From: Gemmatimonadales bacterium
GTDB lineage: Bacteria; Gemmatimonadota; Gemmatimonadetes; Gemmatimonadales; GWC2-71-9
Assembly: GCA_011772755.1 (NCBI GenBank)
Contig: WVYX01000295.1
Coordinates: forward strand, 1,096 to 56,213
DNA: 55,118 nucleotides
Reading direction: 5' to 3'
Of this stretch, positions 1 to 8,225 are shown one piece after another; within the stretch, counting starts at the first letter, position 1, and each line of letters opens with the position of its first letter. Both the position numbers and the translations under genes were made by a program. Below the pieces are notes generated by a model that ran no database searches, was not told the origin of the DNA, and saw only the letters and a program-made list of their open reading frames with translations.

Positions 1-74
1 ACCACGAAGCCCAGGACAATCACGGCGTAGGCGAATGCGGCGGTGGTGAATGCCAGAGTGCGGAGAGTCTTCAT
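1..74 (-). CDS. N-terminal fragment of a membrane protein, possibly heme A synthase (CtaA/COX15)
   Basis: Only the first 24 codons lie in the window; the gene continues beyond base 1. Translation of the minus strand from the ATG at 74-72 gives MKTLRTLAFTTAAFAYAVIV followed by LGFVV, a short basic start and one strongly hydrophobic helix. The pattern of a first helix ending in a V-L-G-F-V-V-like stretch resembles the start of CtaA/COX15 heme A synthases, where it is followed by an R-x-T-G-S-G segment, but that segment lies outside the window. No clear ribosome binding site is visible before the ATG. The family guess is weak; that this is a coding start of a membrane protein is more likely. Confidence 0.35.
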   Translation of the reverse strand, partial: MKTLRTLAFTTAAFAYAVIVLGFV

Positions 75-283
75 GGGGCGGAAGGTGATCAAAGCGGTCG
101 CCGGGGGCAAGCGCTGTCTGGCGTGAGCGGTGTGTGGTGAGCGGTGCGCGGTGGCTGGCGGCGTTACGACTGACTCCGAACGATTTCAATGGGCTGCGCG
201 TTCAGGCCGCTACGAGCTCGAGTTCGAGGCCAGTTGCAGCCATTCGGGGTCAAACCGCACACCGTCTACCCCCCGCGCACAGC

Positions 284-1711
284 TCACAGTATCCAGCCAA
301 CGATCAGAAACAGCACCGTCGCTGCCGCAGCCGCGACCAGCGCATAGGGCAGCTGCGTTCTGACGTGATCAATATGATCGGTTGCCGAGGCCATGGAGGC
401 GACGATGGTGGTGTCGGAAATGGGCGAGCAGTGATCGCCGAAGATCCCGCCGCCCAGGGCGGCCCCGAGGGCGAGCGCCGGGTGCAGGTCCAGCAGCTCG
501 ACCATGGGGATCACGATGGGAATCATGATGGCGAAAGTGCCCCACGACGTGCCGGTGGAGAAGGCGATGAAGCAAGCGAGCAGGAACACGAGGGCCGGAA
601 TGACTCCGCTGGGGAGCGTGGCCTGCGCAGCTTGGGCTACGAATACACCGGTGCCCAGGGCCCGGGTGGTTGTGCCGATCGCGAAGGCCAGCGACAGGAC
701 GATCACCAGGGGAATGAGCCCCTGAATGCCCTTGATGATCTCCTGCGTGGATTCCTCGATGGTCAGGATGTCTTGGATTCGGTACGACACGACCGCAACG
801 AGCACCCCCACGATCACGCCCCACAGGACCGCTTGTGACCCGCTGCCGGCTGACAGGTCGCCGTCACCGGTGAACCACAACACGATCGGTACCGTACCGA
901 CCATAGTCGTGATCGGCAGCACCATGTTGATCGCCCTCCGGGGGGCGCCTTCCTTGGCGCGCTCACCCGATACCTCTTCTGAGACCATTGGCTTGGCACC
1001 GTCCCGCAGCACCTTGCCGTCCTCCGACACGCGCCGCTCGGCCTCACGCATCGAACCGAGGTTCCACCCGGTGAGGATGACGACGAAGGCGAGCAGCAGG
1101 GCGAGGACGCTGTAGAAATTCAAGGGCACAGCCGCTGCCAGCAGCGTCGCGGGGCGCTCGATACCCTGCACCACGAGGAGCCGCGCCACATAGGCGCCCC
1201 AAGCGTTCAGCGGCAGCAGGCTGCCGATGAGGATACACTTAGGCGAGCAGGTGGCATCGATGACGTAGCTCAGCTTCTCGCGGGAGATGCGGAACTTGTC
1301 ATAGAGGGGGCGGGCCACCGACCCCGAGACCAGCAGCCCGAAGTTGGACTCGAGGAAGACCGCCATGCTCACCCCCGCCGTCATGAGCCCTACTGAGCGC
1401 TTCGACCGGGCGAGCCCGAGCCGCTCCACACCGCTGACAAACCCCTCCATCCCTCCGGAGGCCTGCGTGAGGGTGATCATGGACCCGATCAGCACGCTGA
1501 ACATCAGCACCCGCGCATTGTCCAGATCCGTCACGGACGCGACGTAGACATCCACCGACTGGATCAACCCGGCTAACGGGTCCCAACCGTTCATGATGGT
1601 CCAGCCCAGCCAGACGAAGAGCGCCAGGGAGAGATAGACCTGCTTCGTCTTGATCGCGAGTGCAATCGCGACGACGGGCGGGACGATGGACAGCCAACCG
1701 AAGGATTCCAT
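284..1711 (-). CDS. NhaC-family Na+/H+ antiporter-like membrane protein
   Basis: A 475-residue polytopic inner-membrane protein with about eleven hydrophobic segments, the usual size for the NhaC family (secondary Na+/H+ or related organic-acid exchangers). Family signatures visible: LESNFGLLVSGSVARPLYD near residue 120, GTSWGTFAIMIPIVIP near residue 390 and FGDHCSPISDTTI near residue 425, the last being the conserved acidic/His cluster of this superfamily. A hydrophilic cytoplasmic loop lies near residues 225-260. The start MESFGW is the only ATG before the first helix. It is divergent from the Oar-like receptor gene and shows no linked partner, so the substrate (Na+, or amine/dicarboxylate as in some NhaC relatives) cannot be decided. 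Confidence 0.88.
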   Translation of the reverse strand: MESFGWLSIVPPVVAIALAIKTKQVYLSLALFVWLGWTIMNGWDPLAGLIQSVDVYVASVTDLDNARVLMFSVLIGSMITLTQASGGMEGFVSGVERLGLARSKRSVGLMTAGVSMAVFLESNFGLLVSGSVARPLYDKFRISREKLSYVIDATCSPKCILIGSLLPLNAWGAYVARLLVVQGIERPATLLAAAVPLNFYSVLALLLAFVVILTGWNLGSMREAERRVSEDGKVLRDGAKPMVSEEVSGERAKEGAPRRAINMVLPITTMVGTVPIVLWFTGDGDLSAGSGSQAVLWGVIVGVLVAVVSYRIQDILTIEESTQEIIKGIQGLIPLVIVLSLAFAIGTTTRALGTGVFVAQAAQATLPSGVIPALVFLLACFIAFSTGTSWGTFAIMIPIVIPMVELLDLHPALALGAALGGGIFGDHCSPISDTTIVASMASATDHIDHVRTQLPYALVAAAAATVLFLIVGWIL

Positions 1712-2075
1712 GGGCCGTGAACAGGTGAAAAGTGAATCGTGAAGCGCGAACTGTGATAGGCGGAACGGGCGAGGACGATCCTCACGGAGCTGCCCGACCC
1801 GCCCCTATCATGATTCGCGTTTCACGAGTGCAAGCCGCAATTGGGGCTTAACTATAGAACGAGCGGTTGGCTGCGCAATCTTCGTGGCCTGGTGAGTCCG
1901 GAGATACCGCTGGGCAGCGGGAAAGATCCAGCGGTAGATGAGTCGGGGCTCGATTCGTTCGTGCCCTCGCTGAGCGAAGCAAGTCCTTGCACTGCTTGAC
2001 GATCCGGAGCGGAACGCCCAGCTTTTGTACGCCCTTACTAACCTGCAGTTTGCCCAACCCCAAGGAGAAAGCCTC
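1712..2075. other. 364-base intergenic region between divergent genes, with an inverted repeat
   Basis: No gene is supported here. The strand carrying the downstream receptor gene has a perfect 9-base inverted repeat, TACCGCTGG at 1905-1913 and CCAGCGGTA at 1928-1936, separated by 14 bases. A TTGACG hexamer at 1996-2001 could be a -35 element but has no good -10 at 16-18 bases. A strong ribosome binding site AAGGAG at 2062-2067 precedes the receptor ATG. I looked for cobalamin-riboswitch and tRNA features and did not find them. Confidence 0.45.
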
Positions 2076-5000
2076 ATGCACAGTCTTGTTCGTGCCTGCT
2101 TGGCGGCAGGGGCAGCACTGTTCGTCGCGGCGGCTGCTGCGGTACCCTTGGCCGCCCAGGGTGTGACCAGCGCAGCGGTGCGCGGGCAAGTGGTGGACGA
2201 GGCCGGGACCCCTGTCGGGGGGGCCACACTCGTGCTGATCAACCAGAGCACGGGTCAACGTTACGTAGGCATCTCGCGGGGGGACGGGCGCTACAACATC
2301 GAGAACGTCGCAGTGGGCGGTCCCTACATCATCCAGGCGCGCCTGCTGGGGTTCCAGCCGGCCCAGCGCGGCGAGTTCAGACTCTCCCTGGGCCAGGCGC
2401 TAGAGCTGAATCTCATGATGCCCCGCGCCATCGTGACGCTCGAGGCGGTTACGGTAACGGCAGAGGAGCAGGATCCCCTCACTGCGGTCTCCCGCACGGG
2501 AACTGCGGGATTCGTGTTTGACAGCGCGATCCGACGCCTACCTACCCTGGATCGCAACTTCACCGATTTCGTGATCACCGCGCCCCAGGTCGTGGAGATC
2601 TTCCCTGAAGAAGGGCTGTCCCTCGCCGGAAGCCACCGGAAGATGAACAACATCCAGATCGATGGGGTGTCGGACAACGACCTGTTCGGTCTGGGTGATA
2701 CGGGTCAGCCCGGTGGCCAGGTGGGTGCCAAGAGCATCACCCTCGAGGCGGTGAAAGAGTACCAGATCCTCATAGCCCCGTTCGACGTCCGCCAGAGCGG
2801 CTTTGCCGGCGGCCTGGTCAACGCAATCACGCGCAATGGCACCAATGACTTCCACGGCTCCGCGTTCTGGTACTACCGAAATGACGCCATCGTGCGGGAC
2901 ACGCTGATCGTCACGGAACAAACCGACACGCTCCTGGTGTCGCCGTTCGGCGAGTTCACGGAACACAAGCGCGGGTTCAGCTTCGGTGGTCCCCTGGTGA
3001 GAGACAAGGTCATGTTCTTCGCAGCGGGCGAGTGGCAAACGAGGAACGTACCCGCCGCCGCGGATCCCATCGACCGGAGCATCGCCCAGGACTCGGCACA
3101 GCGGGTGGTGGACATCTTTCGGACCACCTACGGTGTCAGCGCCGGCACCTTCAAGCCGACCACCGTCGAGACGCCGAATAGAAACCTGTTTGGCCGCCTG
3201 GACTTCCAGCTGGGCGAAGACCACCAGCTCACCTTGCGGCACAACCACGTGACGGCGTCGGGCGACAACATCCCTCGCTCCAGCGCCGGCTTCTACGGCT
3301 TCACCACGTTCAACAATACCATCCGGAGCAACACCAACTCGACCGTGTTACAGCTCAACTCCACACTAGGAGGCGGCAGGTGGTACAACGAGTTGCGGCT
3401 GGGCTATACCCGAATCCGCGACCGGCGTACGCCGGAGAACCTGGATGACCGGGACCTGAACCAGATCCGGCCACAGATCGAGATCACCAACTTCAGCAAC
3501 GTGGGCGGCTCGACGAACTTCAACGAGTTCCTTGTGGGGGGTGAGCGATTCTCGCACCGCAACGAGCTGGACCAGGACATATTCGAGCTCGACGATGCGC
3601 TGACGTTCGCCAAGGGAGGTCACACGTTAACCGTCGGCACGCACAATGAGTGGATCTCTTTTCGGAACCTGTTTTTCCACTCGGCGTTCGGACGGTGGCA
3701 ATTCAGCTCGCTGGCCGATTTGCAGGCAGGCAATCCCAGCAGCTACTTCGTCCAGATCCCGTATTCCGACGCCGCGGCCGGCCGCCCGGGCAATACCGTG
3801 AAGGGCGAGCCTCTGGCCGACTGGGGCGTCATCCAGGTCGGTGCCTACGCCCAAGACCAGTGGGCGGTAACGCCGAGCTTGCGCATCACCGCCGGGCTGC
3901 GGGTGGACGTGCCGATTCTCCTCGACGAACCGCTTCTGAGCGGCGCGGTGGACACCGCGTTCGGTATTCGAACCGACCGGATGCCGTCGGGCAACATCCA
4001 CTGGGCGCCCCGGTTCGGCCTCAACTGGGACGTGACGCGGAACCGGAGCACAGTGGTGCGCGGCGGCGGCGGCATCTTCACCGGGCGGCCGCCTTACGTC
4101 TGGCTGAGCAACGCGTTCACCAACACTGGGCGTGAGGTGCTCCAGGTCTCGTGCAGTGGCGCCGCGGTTCCGACGTTCACTGCGTCGGTCTTCACGGACC
4201 CTCCGACGCAGTGTGCTGGCGGGGGAGCGGCAACGGCCCCAGCCGCCGAGGTGAACACGTTCGATACCGGCTTCCGGTTTCCCCAGTACCTCAAGGCCTC
4301 CATCGGGGTCGACCAGCGGTTGCCCCTGGGCATCATCGGCACGGTGGAGCTCCTTTACTCCCGGGGCATCAACACCGTGTTCCAGCAGGAGCTGAACATC
4401 CCGCAGGAGCACATCAGCATCAACGGGGAACGCCGGCTGATGTTCGGCACGATCGATGCGGCGACCGGTGCGGCCACGCCCCAGCGAGTCGACACCAACT
4501 TCGTGCAGGTCGTGAACCACAAGAATGCCAGCAAGGACTGGTCGTACAGTATCACCGTCCAGTTCCAGAAGCGGTTCGCGGCTGGACTGGAGTTCAACGC
4601 CGGTTACAGCTACTCACAGTTCAAGGATCTCACCAGCCTGACCTCGAGCATTGGAACGTCGAACTTCGGCCGCCGACCGGTGAGCAAGGGCGGCAATCCC
4701 AACGATCCCGAGATATCCACGTCCAGCTGGGAGATCCCCCACAAGATCACCCTGAGCGGCACGTATGATCTCCCAATCCCAACCTTGCCGATGTCGCTGA
4801 CGGTGATCTACACGGGGCAGTCGGGATTCCCCTACACCTGGGTGACCTCGGGCGATGCCAACGCCGACGGCTACGAGGCCCCGAACATCAGCCGTCGCCG
4901 CAACGATATCGTCTACGTGCCGGTGGGCCCGTCGGACTTCACCGGCGAGTCGGCGCTAGCGGACTACCAGCGGTATAGCACGCTCATCGAGAGCGAGCCG

Positions 5001-5357
5001 TGCTTACGGGAGGCGCGGGGGAAGATTCCCGCACGCAATTCGTGCCGCAATCCCTGGCGCAATCGCTTGGATGCCAGCTTGCGGGTCTCAGTGGGTAATT
5101 GGCTCAGCGGCGGGCAGCACAGCCTGACGCTAATCTGTGACGTGTTCAATGTGCTGAACCTGATCAACCGCAATTGGGGCCTGGTGAAGACCGTGGGTGG
5201 AGTCATTGGCGAGCCGGCGCTCCAGCTGGTGGGCTACGATACAGCGAACGACCGGGGTATCTACCGGTTCATCGGTCCCTCTCCCGATACCAAGGAGAGC
5301 TTCAGCAGTATCCTCTCCCGCTGGCAGATGCAGATCGGGTTGCGGTACGACTTCTGA
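2076..5357 (+). CDS. Oar-like outer-membrane receptor: carboxypeptidase-regulatory domain plus TonB-dependent-type beta-barrel
   Basis: 1093 residues. The ATG at 2076 is chosen over an upstream in-frame start (2025) because AAGGAG at 2062-2067 sits 8 bases before it and it opens directly into a signal peptide that ends in an L-A-A/Q cleavage site (residues about 1-28). Then come a CarboxypepD_reg Ig-like domain (VRGQVVDEAGTPVGGATLVL, about 34-115), a plug-like region with QIDGVSDNDLFGLGD and VKEYQILIAPFDVRQSGFAGG, and a long beta-barrel ending in LRYDF with C-terminal Phe, the usual Bam recognition end. No TonB box could be assigned. Such Oar-like proteins are abundant in Gemmatimonadota and Acidobacteriota and act in uptake or surface functions; the substrate is unknown. 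It appears monocistronic, with its own terminator. Confidence 0.85.
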   Translation: MHSLVRACLAAGAALFVAAAAAVPLAAQGVTSAAVRGQVVDEAGTPVGGATLVLINQSTGQRYVGISRGDGRYNIENVAVGGPYIIQARLLGFQPAQRGEFRLSLGQALELNLMMPRAIVTLEAVTVTAEEQDPLTAVSRTGTAGFVFDSAIRRLPTLDRNFTDFVITAPQVVEIFPEEGLSLAGSHRKMNNIQIDGVSDNDLFGLGDTGQPGGQVGAKSITLEAVKEYQILIAPFDVRQSGFAGGLVNAITRNGTNDFHGSAFWYYRNDAIVRDTLIVTEQTDTLLVSPFGEFTEHKRGFSFGGPLVRDKVMFFAAGEWQTRNVPAAADPIDRSIAQDSAQRVVDIFRTTYGVSAGTFKPTTVETPNRNLFGRLDFQLGEDHQLTLRHNHVTASGDNIPRSSAGFYGFTTFNNTIRSNTNSTVLQLNSTLGGGRWYNELRLGYTRIRDRRTPENLDDRDLNQIRPQIEITNFSNVGGSTNFNEFLVGGERFSHRNELDQDIFELDDALTFAKGGHTLTVGTHNEWISFRNLFFHSAFGRWQFSSLADLQAGNPSSYFVQIPYSDAAAGRPGNTVKGEPLADWGVIQVGAYAQDQWAVTPSLRITAGLRVDVPILLDEPLLSGAVDTAFGIRTDRMPSGNIHWAPRFGLNWDVTRNRSTVVRGGGGIFTGRPPYVWLSNAFTNTGREVLQVSCSGAAVPTFTASVFTDPPTQCAGGGAATAPAAEVNTFDTGFRFPQYLKASIGVDQRLPLGIIGTVELLYSRGINTVFQQELNIPQEHISINGERRLMFGTIDAATGAATPQRVDTNFVQVVNHKNASKDWSYSITVQFQKRFAAGLEFNAGYSYSQFKDLTSLTSSIGTSNFGRRPVSKGGNPNDPEISTSSWEIPHKITLSGTYDLPIPTLPMSLTVIYTGQSGFPYTWVTSGDANADGYEAPNISRRRNDIVYVPVGPSDFTGESALADYQRYSTLIESEPCLREARGKIPARNSCRNPWRNRLDASLRVSVGNWLSGGQHSLTLICDVFNVLNLINRNWGLVKTVGGVIGEPALQLVGYDTANDRGIYRFIGPSPDTKESFSSILSRWQMQIGLRYDF

Positions 5358-5377
5358 TCGGCCTGACCCTACAACGC

Positions 5378-5407
5378 AAACGGGGGCTCGATCTGAGCCC
5401 CCGTTTT
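5378..5407 (+). terminator. Rho-independent terminator of the Oar-like gene
   Basis: A perfect 9-bp stem CGGGGGCTC (5381-5389) / GAGCCCCCG (5395-5403) with a 5-base loop, preceded by AAA and followed by TTTT, starting 20 bases after the stop codon. The flanking A and T runs could let it work from both sides, which fits the convergent lptG gene. Confidence 0.85.
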
Positions 5408-5429
5408 GTGACTGCTTCCGAGGAGGGGC

Positions 5430-5502
5430 GCTGCCGCTCCTGCCGCCGGGGAGGGGAGGGCGGTGAGGTGGGGCTGCCGCTCCTGCCGCCGGGAAGGGAG
5501 GG
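5430..5502. repeat. GC-rich tandem direct repeat, two copies, period 43
   Basis: The 21-base unit beginning GCTGCCGCTCCTGCCGCCGG occurs at 5430-5450 and again at 5473-5493, each followed by a G/A-rich tail (GAGGGGAGGG; AAGGGAGGG). A C/T-rich segment at about 5518-5559 is roughly complementary to these tails, so the region can fold on itself. It lies between the convergent stops of the Oar-like gene and lptG and is not coding. Confidence 0.7.
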
Positions 5503-5558
5503 TGGCTAGGCGCCGCTGCCCCTTCTCCCCCTCCTCCCCCAACTTCCCTCTCCCCCCA

Positions 5559-6659
5559 CTACGTAGGCGCCCGCTTCAGCATCCAGGCCCCCGTTGTGCC
5601 GAACGCCATGTTGGGTAGCCAGGCCGCGAGAGTGGGCGGAAGGGCACCGCCGATGGCGATGGTGCGGGAGAGCTGCACCAGCACGAGAAACACCACGGTG
5701 GTGCCGAGGGCTACCGCGATACTGAAGGCACCACCTTGCCGCGCACCAGTGCCGACGACTGCTAGGGGCGCGGCGAACAGGGCGATAATGATGCAGGTGG
5801 CCGGGACGGCGACCTTGAGTGCTCGGTCCACTCGAAGCCGGCGACCGTCGCCGCCTGAGCGCTCCAGGGCGTCGATGTAGCGCCCGAGCTCGGCGTACCG
5901 CATCTCCTTCGGTTCCTTGGGCTCTGCCAGCAGCGCCGCCGGATCCTCCACCAACCCGCGATTGCGCATGGAGTCGAACGCGAAGCTGAGCTCGCCCAGG
6001 GAATCCGTCATGATGCGGAATCGCCCGTCAGCCAGGGTCCATCCGCCAGCCGAGTCGGAGTATTGAGCACGTCGTGCCTGAATCGCCAGCGAGGGGTACG
6101 CGGTTCCGCTGCCCTCCCGCTCCAGCACGACGTGCCGCATCCGTCGCAGGTCGATGGTCAGTTCCCGGACGGTGTACACCCATCCCGCCTCGGCGCGGTA
6201 CACGAAGTTGTACCGATTGCGCTGGCTGCGCGTTTCCAGCACTCCCAGCAGCTCCAACTGTCGGCGGGTCGCCGGAGGCGCGAGCTCCACGATGACCAGG
6301 TCCAGCCCCGCCGCCAGCACGGCGGCTACGAACACCGGAACCACGATACGGTGAACGCCAAGTCCGGATGCCTTGGCGGCGGCCAGCTCGGAGTGGCGGT
6401 TCATGGCGCCTATGCTGAACACCGTACCGAACAGCACCGCTGCGGGGAGCACGTCCACCATCTTCTCCGGGATGCTGAACAGGTAGGCAAGGGCGATGGT
6501 CCCGAGCTCCAGGTCCCGTACCAGGTAATCGTCGAGCTTCTCCGCCAGCTCGATGAGAATGACGAACAGGGGGAATCCCACCGCGGCGGCCAGGAAGATC
6601 TTCACCCACTCCCGCAGGAGGTAGCGATCCAGGATCGGGAGCGTCAGACGCGGAGCCAC
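5559..6659 (-). CDS. lptG: LptG-type permease of the lipopolysaccharide transport ABC complex
   Basis: 366 residues, normal for the LptF/LptG (YjgP/YjgQ) family. The N-terminal RYLLREWVKIF precedes the first helix; three helices lie within about residues 15-125 (including the family-typical NRHSELAAAKASG cytoplasmic turn near residue 87), then a periplasmic beta-jellyroll (about 130-255), and three C-terminal helices starting at LKVAVPATCIIIALFAAPLA. LptF and LptG with LptB2 extract LPS from the inner membrane and push it to LptC/LptA. It follows lptF with a 16-base overlap, so the two are translationally coupled. Which of the pair is F and which G is assigned from the order and the shorter length and could be reversed. 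Confidence 0.85.
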   Translation of the reverse strand: MAPRLTLPILDRYLLREWVKIFLAAAVGFPLFVILIELAEKLDDYLVRDLELGTIALAYLFSIPEKMVDVLPAAVLFGTVFSIGAMNRHSELAAAKASGLGVHRIVVPVFVAAVLAAGLDLVIVELAPPATRRQLELLGVLETRSQRNRYNFVYRAEAGWVYTVRELTIDLRRMRHVVLEREGSGTAYPSLAIQARRAQYSDSAGGWTLADGRFRIMTDSLGELSFAFDSMRNRGLVEDPAALLAEPKEPKEMRYAELGRYIDALERSGGDGRRLRVDRALKVAVPATCIIIALFAAPLAVVGTGARQGGAFSIAVALGTTVVFLVLVQLSRTIAIGGALPPTLAAWLPNMAFGTTGAWMLKRAPT

Positions 6660-8128
6660 TGCCTGACCCTACTTCTCAGCCTACGGTGTGCGCCGGCGCG
6701 AACGGTGCCTGCCTGCCTGATCCACCACATCCCCCCGAGTCCCAGACAGCACGTCACGATGTTGGAGGCCCACATCGCCAGGAACGGCGCCACGATCCGG
6801 CGGTTGGCCAGCGTCTCTCCCGCAATGAGCCCGATGTAGTACATGGAGAAGACCACCAGCCCCGCCCCGATCACGAGGCCCACGCCGCCCCGTGGAAACC
6901 GCACGGCCAGCGGCACGCCCACCAGGACCAAGACGATACACGCTGCTGGGATTGCGTATTTCTTGTGCATCTCCACGAGGTAGACGGCTTCCCGCACCCG
7001 AGCGCTCCTCACCCGATCCCGCAGTACGCGCACCTCGCTGGCGCGCTGGCGCGGCAGCACTCCGGTGGTAAGGACCCTCCGGGCCGGTTCGTTGAACTGG
7101 CCCACCAGCTCGCGGGACGCGGAGTCCTGCCGGGATTCCTGTGCCTCGAGCTGTTTCGGCCTGATCCAATCGCCAATGGCGGCGAGCACCCGGCAGTAGA
7201 GGCTGGGCCCGAGGGGCTCGCTCACCGTGTCGGGTTCGACGTCGGGAAGCCCTACCAGACGCCGCAGCCCATTGGTCTGTGTCACATCGGCTTGTCGTTC
7301 CGCCGCGAGCGCCTCACGTTTGGCGTTCAGCACCACGTCCTCGAGCTGGCACACGCCCATCTCCCGATCTCCGCGGAATTCGTCGGTCTCCCGGCGGACG
7401 AATCCTCTGCCAACGTCGCGGATCTGGACTAGCTGTCGCGTGAAGTCGGTACGCTGGAACATCCAGGGGCTATCACGGTCAAACTCATGTATCGAGCCGT
7501 CGTGCAGCGTCAGGTGAAGGTCCTCCTGGTTGGGGGCGAACTCCAGCAGTCCGCTGTCGGCATAGATGATGCGATTGCCGTTCTGCTCGAGTTGGTACAG
7601 CGTGACGTCCCACATTTGATACGTTGCCTGGTCGATCCGCGCCGCCCTGAGCGAGAGTCGGCCCTTCTTGACCTCGTTGATCACGTGCTCCTTCAGGGAG
7701 AAGGTTGGCCGCGTCTGGTAGATGCTGGTCATGAGGCTGCGGAGGCGGTGGTTGGTGCGTGGCAGGACCTGGTCGCCGAACAAGAAGGAGACGAGCGCCA
7801 CACCGGTGGCGGCGGTCAACAGCGGCCGGACGAGCTGTCCGATCGAGACCCCTCCCGCACGGATTGCCGTGATTTCGTGGTCGCCCGTCATCCTGCTAAC
7901 CGTATAGAGGACGGCCACGAGCACGGACATGGACAGGGTGATCGCGATGAGGAAGGGGATCGTGAGGAGGAAGAACTCTGCGATGATGGTCCAAGGCAGC
8001 CCCTTGCCGAGCAGATCCCCCAACCTCCGTGCGATCTGGCGGACCAGCTCGAAGCTGGTGAGCGCCGAGAACGCGAACACGAACGGCAGGATATGCTGCC
8101 GCAGGACATACCTGCGTAGGATCTTCAT
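6644..8128 (-). CDS. lptF: LptF-type permease with an extra ~120-residue insertion
   Basis: 494 residues against roughly 360-390 for typical LptF. N-terminal helices (residues about 12-30, 48-75, 98-118) and a conserved MTGDHEITAIRAGG turn near residue 80-93 mark the family. A jellyroll follows to about residue 250, and C-terminal helices begin at YAIPAACIVLVLVGVPLAV (391-409). Between the jellyroll and the fourth helix, at about 265-385, there is an additional charged, Ala/Arg/Glu-rich stretch likely to form helices or a coiled coil. First gene of the lptF-lptG pair, divergent from sprA with a 97-base gap to the sprA start used here. Role: the LPS extraction channel with LptG. Confidence 0.85.
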   Translation of the reverse strand: MKILRRYVLRQHILPFVFAFSALTSFELVRQIARRLGDLLGKGLPWTIIAEFFLLTIPFLIAITLSMSVLVAVLYTVSRMTGDHEITAIRAGGVSIGQLVRPLLTAATGVALVSFLFGDQVLPRTNHRLRSLMTSIYQTRPTFSLKEHVINEVKKGRLSLRAARIDQATYQMWDVTLYQLEQNGNRIIYADSGLLEFAPNQEDLHLTLHDGSIHEFDRDSPWMFQRTDFTRQLVQIRDVGRGFVRRETDEFRGDREMGVCQLEDVVLNAKREALAAERQADVTQTNGLRRLVGLPDVEPDTVSEPLGPSLYCRVLAAIGDWIRPKQLEAQESRQDSASRELVGQFNEPARRVLTTGVLPRQRASEVRVLRDRVRSARVREAVYLVEMHKKYAIPAACIVLVLVGVPLAVRFPRGGVGLVIGAGLVVFSMYYIGLIAGETLANRRIVAPFLAMWASNIVTCCLGLGGMWWIRQAGTVRAGAHRRLRSRVRQWLRV

Positions 8129-8150
8129 CTAAAGACCGTAACTTACGGAC

Positions 8151-8179
8151 TTGTAACGACTTGAGGCGCTCATTATATT
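8151..8179 (+). promoter_or_regulatory. Sigma-70-type promoter for the sprA homologue
   Basis: TTGTAA at 8151-8156 (4/6 to TTGACA) and TATATT at 8174-8179 (5/6 to TATAAT) with an exact 17-base spacer, in the short region divergent from lptF. Transcription would begin near 8186, which excludes the upstream TTG codon at 8178 as the start of sprA. Confidence 0.6.
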
Positions 8180-8225
8180 GCCGGGCCTCACCCTACACAA
8201 GGCTTACCCCGCTCGCTGGTCGAAA

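Noticed and set aside
134-838. 234-codon plus-strand ORF at the 3' end of the antiporter gene
   Set aside because: Antisense to the conserved NhaC C-terminal motifs; charged low-complexity composition.
1712-2075. Cobalamin riboswitch or tRNA before the outer-membrane receptor
   Set aside because: The conserved B12-box and tRNA arms could not be found; only a simple inverted repeat is present.
2076-5357. Annotation as a carboxypeptidase
   Set aside because: Only the regulatory Ig-like domain of carboxypeptidases is present; there is no catalytic domain, and the rest is plug and beta-barrel.
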